DNA of 64,000 nt, taken from the NCBI RefSeq assembly GCF_024832785.1, contig NZ_CP116615.1:4092001-4156000 (forward strand), in the 5' to 3' direction. This DNA is from Fontisphaera persica (lineage in GTDB: Bacteria; Verrucomicrobiota; Verrucomicrobiia; Limisphaerales; Fontisphaeraceae). Position 1 is the stretch's first letter; the number at the start of each line of letters is the position of its first letter. Shown in pieces: positions 52,291 to 60,798 of the stretch. Under the pieces are notes generated by a model. The model ran no database searches. It was not told the DNA's origin and saw only the letters and a list, made by a program, of their open reading frames with translations. Both the position numbers and the translations under genes were made by a program.

Positions 52291-53214
52291 ATGCGTCCGC
52301 TCCGTGCCCTGGCGCTCTATTTAGGCGGGGTGATTGTGGGCGGGGCCTTGCTGGCCCCGTGGGTGCATGGCATGGCGCAGGCGCTGGCGGCGGATTCCGG
52401 CTTTTTTCATAAACTCAGCCAGCAACCCTTTTCCCGTTATCTCACCCGTTGCTTTCTGGTGCTGGCGCTGGTGGGCATCTGGCCGCTGGCGCGGGCTTTT
52501 CACATCCGCAACTGGCGTGATTTGGGATGGACCTCCCCCCGCGGTCAGGGAAAAAACCTGGCGTGGGGATTGATCGCCGGTTTCGCCAGCCTGGCGGTGG
52601 CCCTTGGCCTTGGGCTGGCTTTGGGGGGGCGGAGCTGGGATGCCGAGCGGACGGCTGCCCAGATTGCGCGCCATCTTTTCAATGCGCTTTCCGCCGCCGT
52701 GGTGGTCAGCGTGCTGGAGGAAACGTTGTTTCGGGGGGCCATTTACGGCGCGTTGCGGCGGGCGTACGGCTGGCGCACCGCCCTGATGGCCAGCAGCGCG
52801 CTTTTTGCCCTGGTGCATTTTTTTGGCCGCGTGCAGTGGCAGGAGGCGGTGGCCTGGGACTCCGGCCTGCGGGCGTTGCCCCAGTTGTTTGCGGGTTTTT
52901 TGGATGTACAGCAACTGCTGCCCGGTTTCATCAACCTGGCGCTGGCCGGGGCCATTCTGGCGTGGCTGTATGAGCGCAGCGGCAGCTTGTATGCTTCGGT
53001 GGGCTTGCATGCGGGTTGGATATTCTGGTTGAAAACCGGCGGTTTTTTCACGCGCATCCCGCCGGACAGCTCGACGTGGGTTTGGGGGAGCGCGAAATTA
53101 CTGGATGGGTGGGTTGCCATGCCCGTGCTGATTTTGGTGGGTATATGGGCGGTGCGCGTGCTCGAGAGGGCGTGGACTGCGGGCATGGCAATTTCTAAAA
53201 ACAATGAGGACTGA
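52291..53214 (+). CDS. CPBP-family intramembrane glutamic endopeptidase (Abi-like)
   Basis: 307 residues from the ATG at 52291; a TTG at 52264 would add nine. About eight membrane helices. CPBP motif 1 is LEETLFRGAIYGALRRAYG (EExxxR) and motif 2 is FALVHFFGR (FxxxH); a later motif is FINLALAGAILAWLYERSGS. CPBP proteases are related to Rce1 and may process prenylated, bacteriocin or signalling peptides in the membrane. The comF-like gene follows after 9 bases. Confidence 0.9.
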   Translation: MRPLRALALYLGGVIVGGALLAPWVHGMAQALAADSGFFHKLSQQPFSRYLTRCFLVLALVGIWPLARAFHIRNWRDLGWTSPRGQGKNLAWGLIAGFASLAVALGLGLALGGRSWDAERTAAQIARHLFNALSAAVVVSVLEETLFRGAIYGALRRAYGWRTALMASSALFALVHFFGRVQWQEAVAWDSGLRALPQLFAGFLDVQQLLPGFINLALAGAILAWLYERSGSLYASVGLHAGWIFWLKTGGFFTRIPPDSSTWVWGSAKLLDGWVAMPVLILVGIWAVRVLERAWTAGMAISKNNED

Positions 53215-53223
53215 CCCCGTTTA

Positions 53224-53958
53224 ATGTCGGCTTTCGTAAAAAGTGCGCTTGATGCCCTCCTCAGTTTTTTTTACCCTGAGGTTTGTCAGGTGTGCCTCCG
53301 CGCACGCGCCACCCCGGATGAGGGGTACCTGTGCCGCGGCTGCACAGCCCAGGCCCAGCGCATGGGGTCTCCCTGGTGTGACGTTTGCGGGCAGACGTTT
53401 GCGGGCAGCATCACGGGTGAGTTTATCTGTGGGGATTGCCGGGAAACGCCGCCCGCTTATGATTACGCGCGGTCCGTCATGGTCTTTGAAGGGCCGGTGC
53501 GCGAGGCCATTCATCAATGGAAATATCAGCAGGCTTTCTGGCTGGAAAGGCGGTTGGCCGAGTGGCTGACGGCGGCAGCGGGCCCGGCCTTGCGGGCAGG
53601 AGACTGGCACGCCCTGGTGCCGGTGCCGTTGCATCCGGTCAAAGAACGCGAACGCGGATTTAACCAGGCAGCACGGCTGGCCGGGCCTCTAAGCCAGGCC
53701 ACCGGATTGCCGTTGAACACCCAAGTCTTGAAACGGGTCAAACATACGGTTTCCCAAACGCGGCTGTCCCGCGCCGAGCGGGCGGCCAACCTGCGCGGGG
53801 CCTTTGTGGCGGCGCGCGGGGAGCGTCTGGCGGGCGCGCGGCTGGTGCTGGTGGATGATGTCATGACCACCGGCGCCACGCTCAACGCGGCGGCGACCGC
53901 GTTGCGTCAGGCCGGCGCGGAGGCCGTGTGTGCCTGGACACTGGCGCGGGGCAGATGA
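53224..53958 (+). CDS. ComF-family phosphoribosyltransferase-like protein
   Basis: 244 residues. The N-terminal zinc region has four CxxC pairs: CQVC, CRGC, CDVC and CGDC (about residues 21-77). The PRTase domain carries VPVPLHPVKERERGFNQA, SQTRLSRAERAANLRGAF and the PRPP motif VLVDDVMTTGATL near 213-225. ComF proteins support DNA uptake; others participate in unknown ribosyl-transfer chemistry. No other competence gene is close. Followed by accD after 31 bases. Confidence 0.93.
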   Translation: MSAFVKSALDALLSFFYPEVCQVCLRARATPDEGYLCRGCTAQAQRMGSPWCDVCGQTFAGSITGEFICGDCRETPPAYDYARSVMVFEGPVREAIHQWKYQQAFWLERRLAEWLTAAAGPALRAGDWHALVPVPLHPVKERERGFNQAARLAGPLSQATGLPLNTQVLKRVKHTVSQTRLSRAERAANLRGAFVAARGERLAGARLVLVDDVMTTGATLNAAATALRQAGAEAVCAWTLARGR

Positions 53959-53989
53959 GGCAGTTGTGACCAAATCCAAACAGAGCAGT

Positions 53990-54940
53990 ATGGCCACCAC
54001 CACCATTATTAAAAACCCGGCGCTGGCTGAAGCGGTGGCGCCCGCCGTGACGCCCCTGGCGCCCAGCAGCGAAACCACCTTCATCCGCAAGCCCAAGCTG
54101 GGCACCGGCCGCGCCCGCAAGAAGGATATTCCGGAGGGTCTTTGGACCAAGTGTCCCAAGTGCTCCAACATGATTTATGACAAGGAGCTGGACAATAATC
54201 TAAAGGTTTGCCCCAAATGCCAGCACCACTTCCCCATTGGCGCCCGGGAGCGCATCCATTCCCTGGTGGAAACCTGCTCCTTTGAGGAGATGGACGCGGA
54301 CATGACCAGCGTGGATGTGCTCAAATTCACCGGCGTTTCCTCTTACACCTCCAAGCTGGCGGCCAATATGAAGGACGGCGTCCTCAAGGAGGCGGTGGTC
54401 ACCGGCGTGGGCATGATTGGGCCGCACCGGGTGGCCCTGGGGGTGATGGATTTCAATTTTCTGGGCGGCTCGATGGGCGCGGTGGTGGGGGAGAAACTGA
54501 CCCGCCTCATTGAGACGGCCACCGACCGCGGACTGCCGCTTATCATCATCTCCACCAGCGGCGGCGCGCGCATGTATGAAGGCATGTTCAGCCTGATGCA
54601 GATGGCCAAAACCAGCGGCGCGCTGGCCTATCACGCGAAAAACCGGCTGCCGTACATCAGCGTGCTGACGCATCCCACTTACGCGGGGGTGATGGCCAGT
54701 TATGCCAGCCTCGGGGATTTGATTCTCGCGGAGCCGGGCGCCATGATTGGCTTCGCCGGCCCGCGGGTCATCCGCGACACCACGCAGGCCGAGCTGCCGC
54801 CGGGCTTTCAAACCGCGGAATTCCTGCTGGAGCATGGTTTGATTGACGCCATCATCCCGCGGCCTGAAATGAAATCCCGCCTGATTTACTATTTGGATTT
54901 CTTCGCCGAGGGCCAGCGCCGGCTGGCTGCCCTGGGTTGA
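53990..54940 (+). CDS. accD: Acetyl-CoA carboxylase carboxyltransferase subunit beta
   Basis: 316 residues from the ATG at 53990; an upstream frame to 53930 overlaps comF and is not needed. The zinc ribbon is complete: CPKC (WTKCPKCSNMIYDKE) and CPKC (KVCPKCQHHFPIGARERIH). The carboxyltransferase core has MDFNFLGGSMGAVVGEKLTR, STSGGARMYEGMFSLMQMAK and GFAGPRVIRDTTQAELPPGF. The protein joins AccA to transfer CO2 from biotin to acetyl-CoA. A variable N-terminal tail of about 40 residues is present. Confidence 0.96.
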   Translation: MATTTIIKNPALAEAVAPAVTPLAPSSETTFIRKPKLGTGRARKKDIPEGLWTKCPKCSNMIYDKELDNNLKVCPKCQHHFPIGARERIHSLVETCSFEEMDADMTSVDVLKFTGVSSYTSKLAANMKDGVLKEAVVTGVGMIGPHRVALGVMDFNFLGGSMGAVVGEKLTRLIETATDRGLPLIIISTSGGARMYEGMFSLMQMAKTSGALAYHAKNRLPYISVLTHPTYAGVMASYASLGDLILAEPGAMIGFAGPRVIRDTTQAELPPGFQTAEFLLEHGLIDAIIPRPEMKSRLIYYLDFFAEGQRRLAALG

Positions 54941-54986
54941 GCCGGGGGAGCCGCCGCCGGGACGGTTTTCCTTTTCCCCTTGGGTC

Positions 54987-55919
54987 ATGTTGGCCGCCAG
55001 CCTCGCCACCCTGCTTTTTTGTTTTTCCGCCATTGCCGCCACGCGCTCGGCGCGGCTGATGGGGGGCACGGAGGCCAACTTCTGGCGGTTGAGCCTGGCA
55101 TGTTTTTTCCTTGGCCTCTGGGCCTACAGCGCGGGCACCGGGCCGGGGGGCGCGGCGTTTGCGCTGTTCTGGGTCAGTGGGCTGGTGGGGTTTGGGGTGG
55201 GGGATGTGGCCCTCTTTCAGGCCCTGCCGCGGCTGGGTTCCCGGTTGACCAGTCTGTTGGTGCATTGTCTGGCGGCACCCATGGCCGCAGTGGCGGAGTG
55301 GGCATGGATGGGCACGCGGTTGACGTGGACGGAAATGGCGCTGAGCAGTCTGATTCTGGGGGGCGTGGCGCTGGCGCTGGCGCCCGGCGAGCGGCTGCAC
55401 CTGCCGCGCCGGGTTTTCTGGATTGGACTGGCCAGCGGCGTTCTGGCGGCACTGGGACAGGGGATGGGCGCCGTCATCAGCCGGCGGGCGTTTGCGGTGG
55501 CGGCGGCCGCCGGGGAGTCGGTGGATGGTCTGAGCGCAGCCTTTCAGCGCAGCCTGGGGGGTATGCTGGTGGCGGCGGTGGCGTTGCTGGTGGTCAAGCG
55601 CCAGCATCTGTGGGGGCGGTGGGACGAGCCGGCGGGGGCTGGCTTCACTCAGTGGCGCAACAAATGGCAGGGCAGTTGGGGCTGGGTGGTGTTGAATGCC
55701 CTGACCGGCCCGTTTTTGGGGGTGGGTTGCTTTCAATGGGCCTTGAAGACCACGCCTTCGGGCATTGTGCTGCCCATTGTGGCCACCATGCCGGTGGTCA
55801 TCATCCCGCTGGCAGTCTGGCTGGAAGGCGAGAAGGTGAGCCGCCGCTCCCTGGCGGGGGGGGTGGTGGCCGTGGCGGGGGTGGCCTTGATGGCCTGGTG
55901 GCGCAGCCAGCCAACTTGA
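54987..55919 (+). CDS. EamA-family (DMT) transporter
   Basis: 310 residues with about ten membrane helices and two EamA-like halves, e.g. SARLMGGTEANFWRLSLACF and SWGWVVLNALTGPFLGVGCF, ALKTTPSGIVLPIVATMPVV and SRRSLAGGVVAVAGVALMAW. It likely exports or imports a small metabolite; the substrate is unknown. 46 bases downstream of accD, same strand. Confidence 0.88.
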   Translation: MLAASLATLLFCFSAIAATRSARLMGGTEANFWRLSLACFFLGLWAYSAGTGPGGAAFALFWVSGLVGFGVGDVALFQALPRLGSRLTSLLVHCLAAPMAAVAEWAWMGTRLTWTEMALSSLILGGVALALAPGERLHLPRRVFWIGLASGVLAALGQGMGAVISRRAFAVAAAAGESVDGLSAAFQRSLGGMLVAAVALLVVKRQHLWGRWDEPAGAGFTQWRNKWQGSWGWVVLNALTGPFLGVGCFQWALKTTPSGIVLPIVATMPVVIIPLAVWLEGEKVSRRSLAGGVVAVAGVALMAWWRSQPT

Positions 55920-55952
55920 CACTCGGGCGGCCCGTTCTATTATTCACTTGCC

Positions 55953-57185
55953 ATGTCTAGGTCAAATGAGGCGGACGACTCCGGCAGTACCGGCGCGGCC
56001 GCAAACTGGTTGTCATTGAAGGCTTTCACGTCCGCTGGCCGCGGTTTCTGGCGCGATGTTCCTGACCAGGAATGGAACGATTTTCGCTGGCAGCTCAAGC
56101 ATCGCATCACCACGCTGCGCCAGCTCGAGCTGCTGCTGCCCACGCTGACCCCGGAAGAGCGCGCCGGCGTGCAACTGGCCAACACCAAGCTGGCCATGGC
56201 GATTACGCCCTACTTTTTCAACCTGATTGACCCGGGGGACGAAAACTGCCCCATCCGCCGCCAGGTGATTCCGCGGCTGGAGGAAACGCACACGGCCGCC
56301 TGGGAAATGGCGGACCCCTGCGGCGAGGACGCCCACTCCCCGGTGCCCGGCCTGGTGCATCGGTATCCCGACCGCGTCCTGTTTTTGGTGACGGACCGTT
56401 GCGCGGCCTACTGCCGTTACTGCACCCGCTCGCGGCTGGTCAGCAACGCCACCGGCTACGATTTTCATCCCGAATACGACCGGCAAATTGAATACATCCG
56501 GCAACACCCGGAAGTGCGCGACGTCCTCCTCAGCGGCGGCGACCCGCTGCTGCTCAGCGATGAAAAGCTGGAGGCGCTCCTGAGCCGGCTGCGCGCCATT
56601 CCTCATGTGGAATTCCTGCGGATTGGCACGCGCATCCCCATTTTCCTGCCCCAGCGCATCACGCCGGAACTGTGCGCAATGCTGCGGCAATTCCATCCGC
56701 TGTTCATGAGCATCCACACCAACCATCCGCGGGAGCTGACGCTGGAGGCGCGCGCCGCGCTGGAGCGGCTGGCGGACGCGGGCATCCCGCTGGGCAACCA
56801 GTCGGTGCTTCTGCGCGGGGTCAACGACAGTGTGCCGGTGATGAAGGCGCTGCTGCACAAACTGCTCATGTGCCGTGTACGGCCGTATTACCTGTACCAG
56901 TGCGATTTGATTGCCGGCTCGGCGCATTTGCGCACGAGCGTCCGGCGCGGGCTGGAAATCATGAATCAACTGCGGGGCTTCACCACCGGTTATGCGGTGC
57001 CGCAGTATGTGATAGACGCGCCCGGGGGCGGAGGCAAGGTGCCCATCAACCCGGAATACATTCTCAGCCACAATCACGAGCGGGTGGTCATCCGCAACTA
57101 CGAGGGGAAGGTGTTTGAATACCCGGAGATTGCGGAAGCCCTGCCGGCGCCCTGTTGCGCCAGTCCGAGGCATAAACCGGCCTAA
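55953..57185 (+). CDS. kamA: Lysine 2,3-aminomutase (KamA family)
   Basis: 410 residues, the length of clostridial KamA rather than shorter EpmB. Radical SAM motif CAAYCRYC (CxxxCxxC) is near residues 150-157. PLP-binding lysine lies in DAPGGGGKVPINPEY. Two acidic residues that bind the lysine substrate's amino group in the clostridial enzyme (Asp293 and Asp330) appear as QCDLIAGSAHLRTSV and YVIDAPGGGGK. Converts L-lysine to beta-lysine for osmoprotection or antibiotic/EF-P-type modification. No ablB acetyltransferase or EpmA gene is adjacent. C-terminus is short and Cys/Pro-rich. Confidence 0.88.
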   Translation: MSRSNEADDSGSTGAAANWLSLKAFTSAGRGFWRDVPDQEWNDFRWQLKHRITTLRQLELLLPTLTPEERAGVQLANTKLAMAITPYFFNLIDPGDENCPIRRQVIPRLEETHTAAWEMADPCGEDAHSPVPGLVHRYPDRVLFLVTDRCAAYCRYCTRSRLVSNATGYDFHPEYDRQIEYIRQHPEVRDVLLSGGDPLLLSDEKLEALLSRLRAIPHVEFLRIGTRIPIFLPQRITPELCAMLRQFHPLFMSIHTNHPRELTLEARAALERLADAGIPLGNQSVLLRGVNDSVPVMKALLHKLLMCRVRPYYLYQCDLIAGSAHLRTSVRRGLEIMNQLRGFTTGYAVPQYVIDAPGGGGKVPINPEYILSHNHERVVIRNYEGKVFEYPEIAEALPAPCCASPRHKPA

Positions 57186-57213
57186 GGGCCTGGGTCACGG
57201 GCCGCGGGCGGGG

Positions 57214-57231
57214 GGCGGCGCCGCCTTTTTT
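57214..57231 (+). terminator. Possible short intrinsic terminator of kamA
   Basis: GGCG-GCGC-CGCC followed by six T, 29 bases after the kamA stop. The stem is only four G/C pairs, so the terminator is weak; its T tract touches the stop codon of the convergent mpl gene. Confidence 0.35.
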
Positions 57232-58625
57232 CACCGCCGCTGGAGCTGGTCCAGCAGTTTGCCGTGGATGCCGCCAAAGCCGCCGTTGCTGAAGATGCAG
57301 ACGACATCGCCCGGTTCCGCGTTTTTCACGAGGTGCTGGACGATGGTATCCACGTCCGGCAGATAGGCGGCGGGTTTGCCCAGGGCCACCAGGTCATCCA
57401 TGAGCTGTTTGGGATTCAGGCGCTCGTGCGGCGGCACCTGCTCCAGGCGCGCTACCTCCGCGATGACCACGGCGTCGGCGTCCGCAAAGGCCAGGGGCAG
57501 CTCCGTCTGGAAAACATTGCGCCGGGTGGTATTGGAGCGGGGTTCAAACACGGCCCAGATGCGTTGCTGCGGATACTTGATTTTCAACGCCTTGAGTGTC
57601 TCCCGGATGGCGGTGGGATGATGGCCGAAATCGTCCACCACCGTCACGCCGCCGGCAATCCCGCGCACTTCCAGGCGGCGGCGCACGCCCTTGAAGGTGT
57701 CGAAGGCCGCCTGGATTTGTTTGTTGCTCAGCCCACAATGCTTGGCCACGCCAATGACGGCCAGAGCATTGCGGACATTGTATTCACCCACCAGGTTGAG
57801 ATGGAATTTGAAGCTGGGAATCTCAAATTCGCAGGCGGTGGGGCCGAAGCGCAGGTTGAACGCCTGCAGGGCGGCATCGGCGCCCAGGCCAAAACGCTTG
57901 AGCGGGCAGGGCAGGTTTTGCAACAGCGGCGCGAGATTGGCATCCTCGTTGTTCGCCAGCAGCAGGCCGTTGCGCGGGATTAAATTGATGAAGCGGCGAA
58001 AAGCGGTCTGGATGGCGGCGAGGTTTTCAAAAATGTCCGCGTGGTCAAACTCGAGGTTGTTGATGACCGCCACTTCCGGCAGGTAGTGCATGAACTTGCT
58101 GCGCTTGTCGAAGAAGGCGGTGTCGTATTCATCGCCTTCGATGATGAACCATTCGCTGTCGGTGAAGCGGGCGCCCTGGTTGAAGTTGTTGGGGATGCCG
58201 CCGATGAGGAAGCTGGGGTTGAGGCCGTTGTGCTCGAATACCCACGCCAGCAGCGAGGTGGTGGTGGTTTTGCCATGCGTGCCGGTGATGACCAGCGACC
58301 GCCGGCCCTGGATGAAGAAATACTTGAGCAGCTCGGGCAGCGAGCAATAGCGCAGGCGTTTTTCCAGCACCGCCTCGGCCTCGGGGTTGCCGCGGGAGAT
58401 GGCGTTGCCGATGACCACCAAATCCGGTTTGTGCGCCAGGTTCTGCTCGCCATAACCCAGCATGACCTCAATGCCCTTTTGCGCCAGAAAGGTGGACATC
58501 GGCGGATACACATTCGCATCGGAGCCGGTGACCTTGACGCCTTTTTCCATGAGCGCGGCGGCGGCGGAGGCCATCGCCGTGCCGCAAATGCCGACAAAGT
58601 GAACGGATTTAACTGCCGTGAACAT
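57231..58625 (-). CDS. mpl: UDP-N-acetylmuramate:L-alanyl-gamma-D-glutamyl-meso-DAP ligase
   Basis: 464 residues from the ATG at 58625. Mur-ligase fold: N-domain VHFVGICGTAMASAAAALME, ATP P-loop VITGTHGKTTTTSLLAW, central IIEGDEYDTAFFDKRSKFMH typical of Mpl, NNLEFDHADIFENLAAIQTA, and C-domain VVDDFGHHPTAIRETLKALK. It recycles the murein tripeptide L-Ala-D-Glu-mDap onto UDP-MurNAc in the cytoplasm. The close fit to the DEYDTAFFDKRSKF signature distinguishes it from MurC. Confidence 0.94.
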   Translation of the reverse strand: MFTAVKSVHFVGICGTAMASAAAALMEKGVKVTGSDANVYPPMSTFLAQKGIEVMLGYGEQNLAHKPDLVVIGNAISRGNPEAEAVLEKRLRYCSLPELLKYFFIQGRRSLVITGTHGKTTTTSLLAWVFEHNGLNPSFLIGGIPNNFNQGARFTDSEWFIIEGDEYDTAFFDKRSKFMHYLPEVAVINNLEFDHADIFENLAAIQTAFRRFINLIPRNGLLLANNEDANLAPLLQNLPCPLKRFGLGADAALQAFNLRFGPTACEFEIPSFKFHLNLVGEYNVRNALAVIGVAKHCGLSNKQIQAAFDTFKGVRRRLEVRGIAGGVTVVDDFGHHPTAIRETLKALKIKYPQQRIWAVFEPRSNTTRRNVFQTELPLAFADADAVVIAEVARLEQVPPHERLNPKQLMDDLVALGKPAAYLPDVDTIVQHLVKNAEPGDVVCIFSNGGFGGIHGKLLDQLQRR

Positions 58626-58737
58626 GGCGGTATCATGGCGAAAAGCAGCGCGATTGCCCAAGTGAAAAATGCAGCCAGTCACAGCGGCAAAAACCACCTC
58701 CCCGGCGGGGGTGGGAATACCGGATGCGCGCGGAAGC

Positions 58738-60021
58738 TCAAACGGCAGGGCCGGGGCCGGTGAGGTAGGGGATGGTCAGCGGGCCGTGGGGCAGCACGGC
58801 CACCCGAGCTCCTGGTCCGGCGGCGCGCAGGCGTTCCCGGACGGCGGCGGCGATGTCCTCGCAGGGAGTCAGAAGGCAGGCGCGCACGGTATCTGGTGGG
58901 AGTGAACTGTGCAGCAGCACTTCAGCGCGCTGCTGGATTTGGGCCTGAATCTGCACCTGCCACTGGTCCGGCTGCACGGTGGGGTTGGTGGCAAGTTGCG
59001 CCAGCAGTTCGGCGGGGGACCGCGCCCCCCGCAGCCAGCGTTCGTAGGCGCTGCCGGCTGGCACGCCGTCAGAACATTCACAAGCCAGGATGATGCAGCC
59101 GCCCGGACGCACCGTGCGCGCCGCAGCGGCCATGCCCTTGACACCCTGGTACAAATTCAAGTCCAGCGGATAGCCGCTGTTGGTGGTGACGACCACCTCA
59201 AAGGGCTTTTCCACGGGGCACATGCTCTCGCGCCGCACAAACTCGGTGCCCGCGTGGTGGGCCAGCTCCAGGTCGCCGGCAAAGACGCCGGTAATCTGGC
59301 GGCGGGTGTTTAGAGTGACGTTGCAGAGGAAGACCGGCTCCGCCAGCCGGGCGGCGCGGAGCAACTCCTCCCAGAGGGGGTTGCCGCGGGTGATGCCGAA
59401 GGTGGCGTGGGCATGGCTGAGGTTGCGCGGGCCGTGATTGCTAAAGACCGTGCGCTGGTGGGCGATTCCGGGCACCAGGCCCTTGGGACCGCCGCTGAAA
59501 CCGGCAAAGAAGTGCGGTTCAATGAAACCGGTGACGATGCGCACTTCCGCCTCCATAAGGTGCCGGCTCAACAGCACTGGCGTGCCATCGGCCAGGGCGC
59601 CCACCGGGACATGGGCGGCTTCGTTTTCGGGGTCGTTGTGTTCCACGCGGTAGCGCCGCACGATTTCCGGGCCAAGCATCTGCTGCAGCTCGGCGGGGGT
59701 GTTGGGACGGTGAGTGCCCAGGGAATTAAGCAGGGTGATGCGTTCAGGGGGGACCCACTGGGTCAGGTATTCCAACAACCACGGGATGAGCCGCTCGTTG
59801 GGAGTGGCGCGTGTGAGGTCCGTGAAAGTGATGCACACTCGCGCGCCCGGTCGCAGCCATTCGCGCAAGGGACGGGCGCTGATGGGATGTTCCAGCGCAT
59901 CCAGCAGGGCTTGTCGTTCGTCAGGAAGCCCGGGGGCTTCCCGCGGCTCGATGACCGTGGTGGCGTCATCGGGGAATTCCGCCGTCAAGCCCTGACGTCC
60001 GTATGCCAATTTAACCTGCAT
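58738..60021 (-). CDS. LarA-family nickel-dependent racemase homolog
   Basis: 427 residues from the ATG at 60021. LarA features: VCITFTDLTRATPNERLIPW, LLNSLGTHRPNTPAELQQML, VRIVTGFIEPHFFAGFSGGP with KGLVPGIA (the Lys-containing cofactor loop), and GYPLDLNLYQGVKGMAAAAR. LarA racemises lactate using a nickel-pincer nucleotide; LarB, LarC and LarE, which make the cofactor, are not here. Homologs act on other 2-hydroxyacids, so the substrate is open. The gene lies upstream of mpl on the same strand with 112 bases between, maybe unrelated. No Shine-Dalgarno is visible. Confidence 0.87.
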   Translation of the reverse strand: MQVKLAYGRQGLTAEFPDDATTVIEPREAPGLPDERQALLDALEHPISARPLREWLRPGARVCITFTDLTRATPNERLIPWLLEYLTQWVPPERITLLNSLGTHRPNTPAELQQMLGPEIVRRYRVEHNDPENEAAHVPVGALADGTPVLLSRHLMEAEVRIVTGFIEPHFFAGFSGGPKGLVPGIAHQRTVFSNHGPRNLSHAHATFGITRGNPLWEELLRAARLAEPVFLCNVTLNTRRQITGVFAGDLELAHHAGTEFVRRESMCPVEKPFEVVVTTNSGYPLDLNLYQGVKGMAAAARTVRPGGCIILACECSDGVPAGSAYERWLRGARSPAELLAQLATNPTVQPDQWQVQIQAQIQQRAEVLLHSSLPPDTVRACLLTPCEDIAAAVRERLRAAGPGARVAVLPHGPLTIPYLTGPGPAV

Positions 60022-60255
60022 GATGAAGTACGGTAAATTAGTACCCTGCCGGGAGCGAGGCGGCCAGCCGAAATCCATGTATGTGAAACCTGGCCCTGGT
60101 GCGGGGGCGGCGGCAGGGCGGGGCGATGGGACAAAGGCCGGGCCGCTCGTGGCGTGGCCGGGGCGTCTGACTTTCCCGGTGGCCTGCGTGCCGTTGGCAG
60201 AGGTGGGAGCTAAAACAGGGTTGGCGGATGGTGGCCGGTGGCGTATGCTTGGCGC

Positions 60256-60618
60256 ATGAAAACGTTGATGACGGGTCTGGCCGTCGTGGTGCTGTTTGGC
60301 GCGGCAGGATGTGAGAAAAAGAGCAGCGACCAGAAGGCTCCGGCCACCAATGCCGCCAGCGGCGGCAATCCCATCACCGCGCCGGTGGATTATCTGGGCG
60401 CGGCGGCGCAGGCCAAGCGCGTGAGCGAGAAAACCGTGGACCTGGCCGCTTTACGGCAGGCCATTCAGTTGTTTTACGCGCAGGAAGACCGTTACCCGCG
60501 CGATTTGCAGGAGCTGGTGAGTGAGAAATATCTGGGGGTGTTGCCGCCACCGCCCGCCGGAATGCAGTTCAAATACAACCCGGCCAATGGCGAGATTTCC
60601 ATTGTCCCCAAACCATAA
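60256..60618 (+). CDS. Small lipoprotein with GspG-like pseudopilin C-terminal motif
   Basis: 120 residues from the ATG at 60256. A lipoprotein signal (MKTLMTGLAVVVLFGAAGC, Cys 19) is followed by a low-complexity linker and a C-terminal segment, VDLAALRQAIQLFYAQEDRY, PRDLQELVSEKYL and QFKYNPANGEISI, resembling the C-terminal half of GspG-type pseudopilins (Tyr/Pro turn, DLxxLV, beta-sheet). The usual N-terminal methylated helix is replaced by a lipid anchor. Function unknown; it might serve as an inner-sheath or outer-membrane partner of the secretion system at 13-19 kb. 180 bases upstream of guaA. Confidence 0.78.
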   Translation: MKTLMTGLAVVVLFGAAGCEKKSSDQKAPATNAASGGNPITAPVDYLGAAAQAKRVSEKTVDLAALRQAIQLFYAQEDRYPRDLQELVSEKYLGVLPPPPAGMQFKYNPANGEISIVPKP

Positions 60619-60766
60619 GCGAGGGCGGAGGCAAGGTTGCAGGTGAAGGGCAGGCATCCAGTGGCGGGATTCGAGTTGCAGGCGGGGCGGGACGCGGGCG
60701 CCGCTGCTGGGTTATCCGGGATGCATATTCTGTTTCTGGCCGCGGGAGGTGGATGACTTTTTTATG

Positions 60767-60783
60767 GCCCCCGAGGTGGGGGC
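60767..60783 (+). promoter_or_regulatory. Hairpin in the guaA leader
   Basis: GCCCCC-GAGGT-GGGGGC, a perfect 6-base-pair stem 15 bases before the guaA start codon. It may affect translation; no known purine riboswitch consensus is present. Confidence 0.3.
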
Positions 60784-60798
60784 GAGACCACGCTTTTA

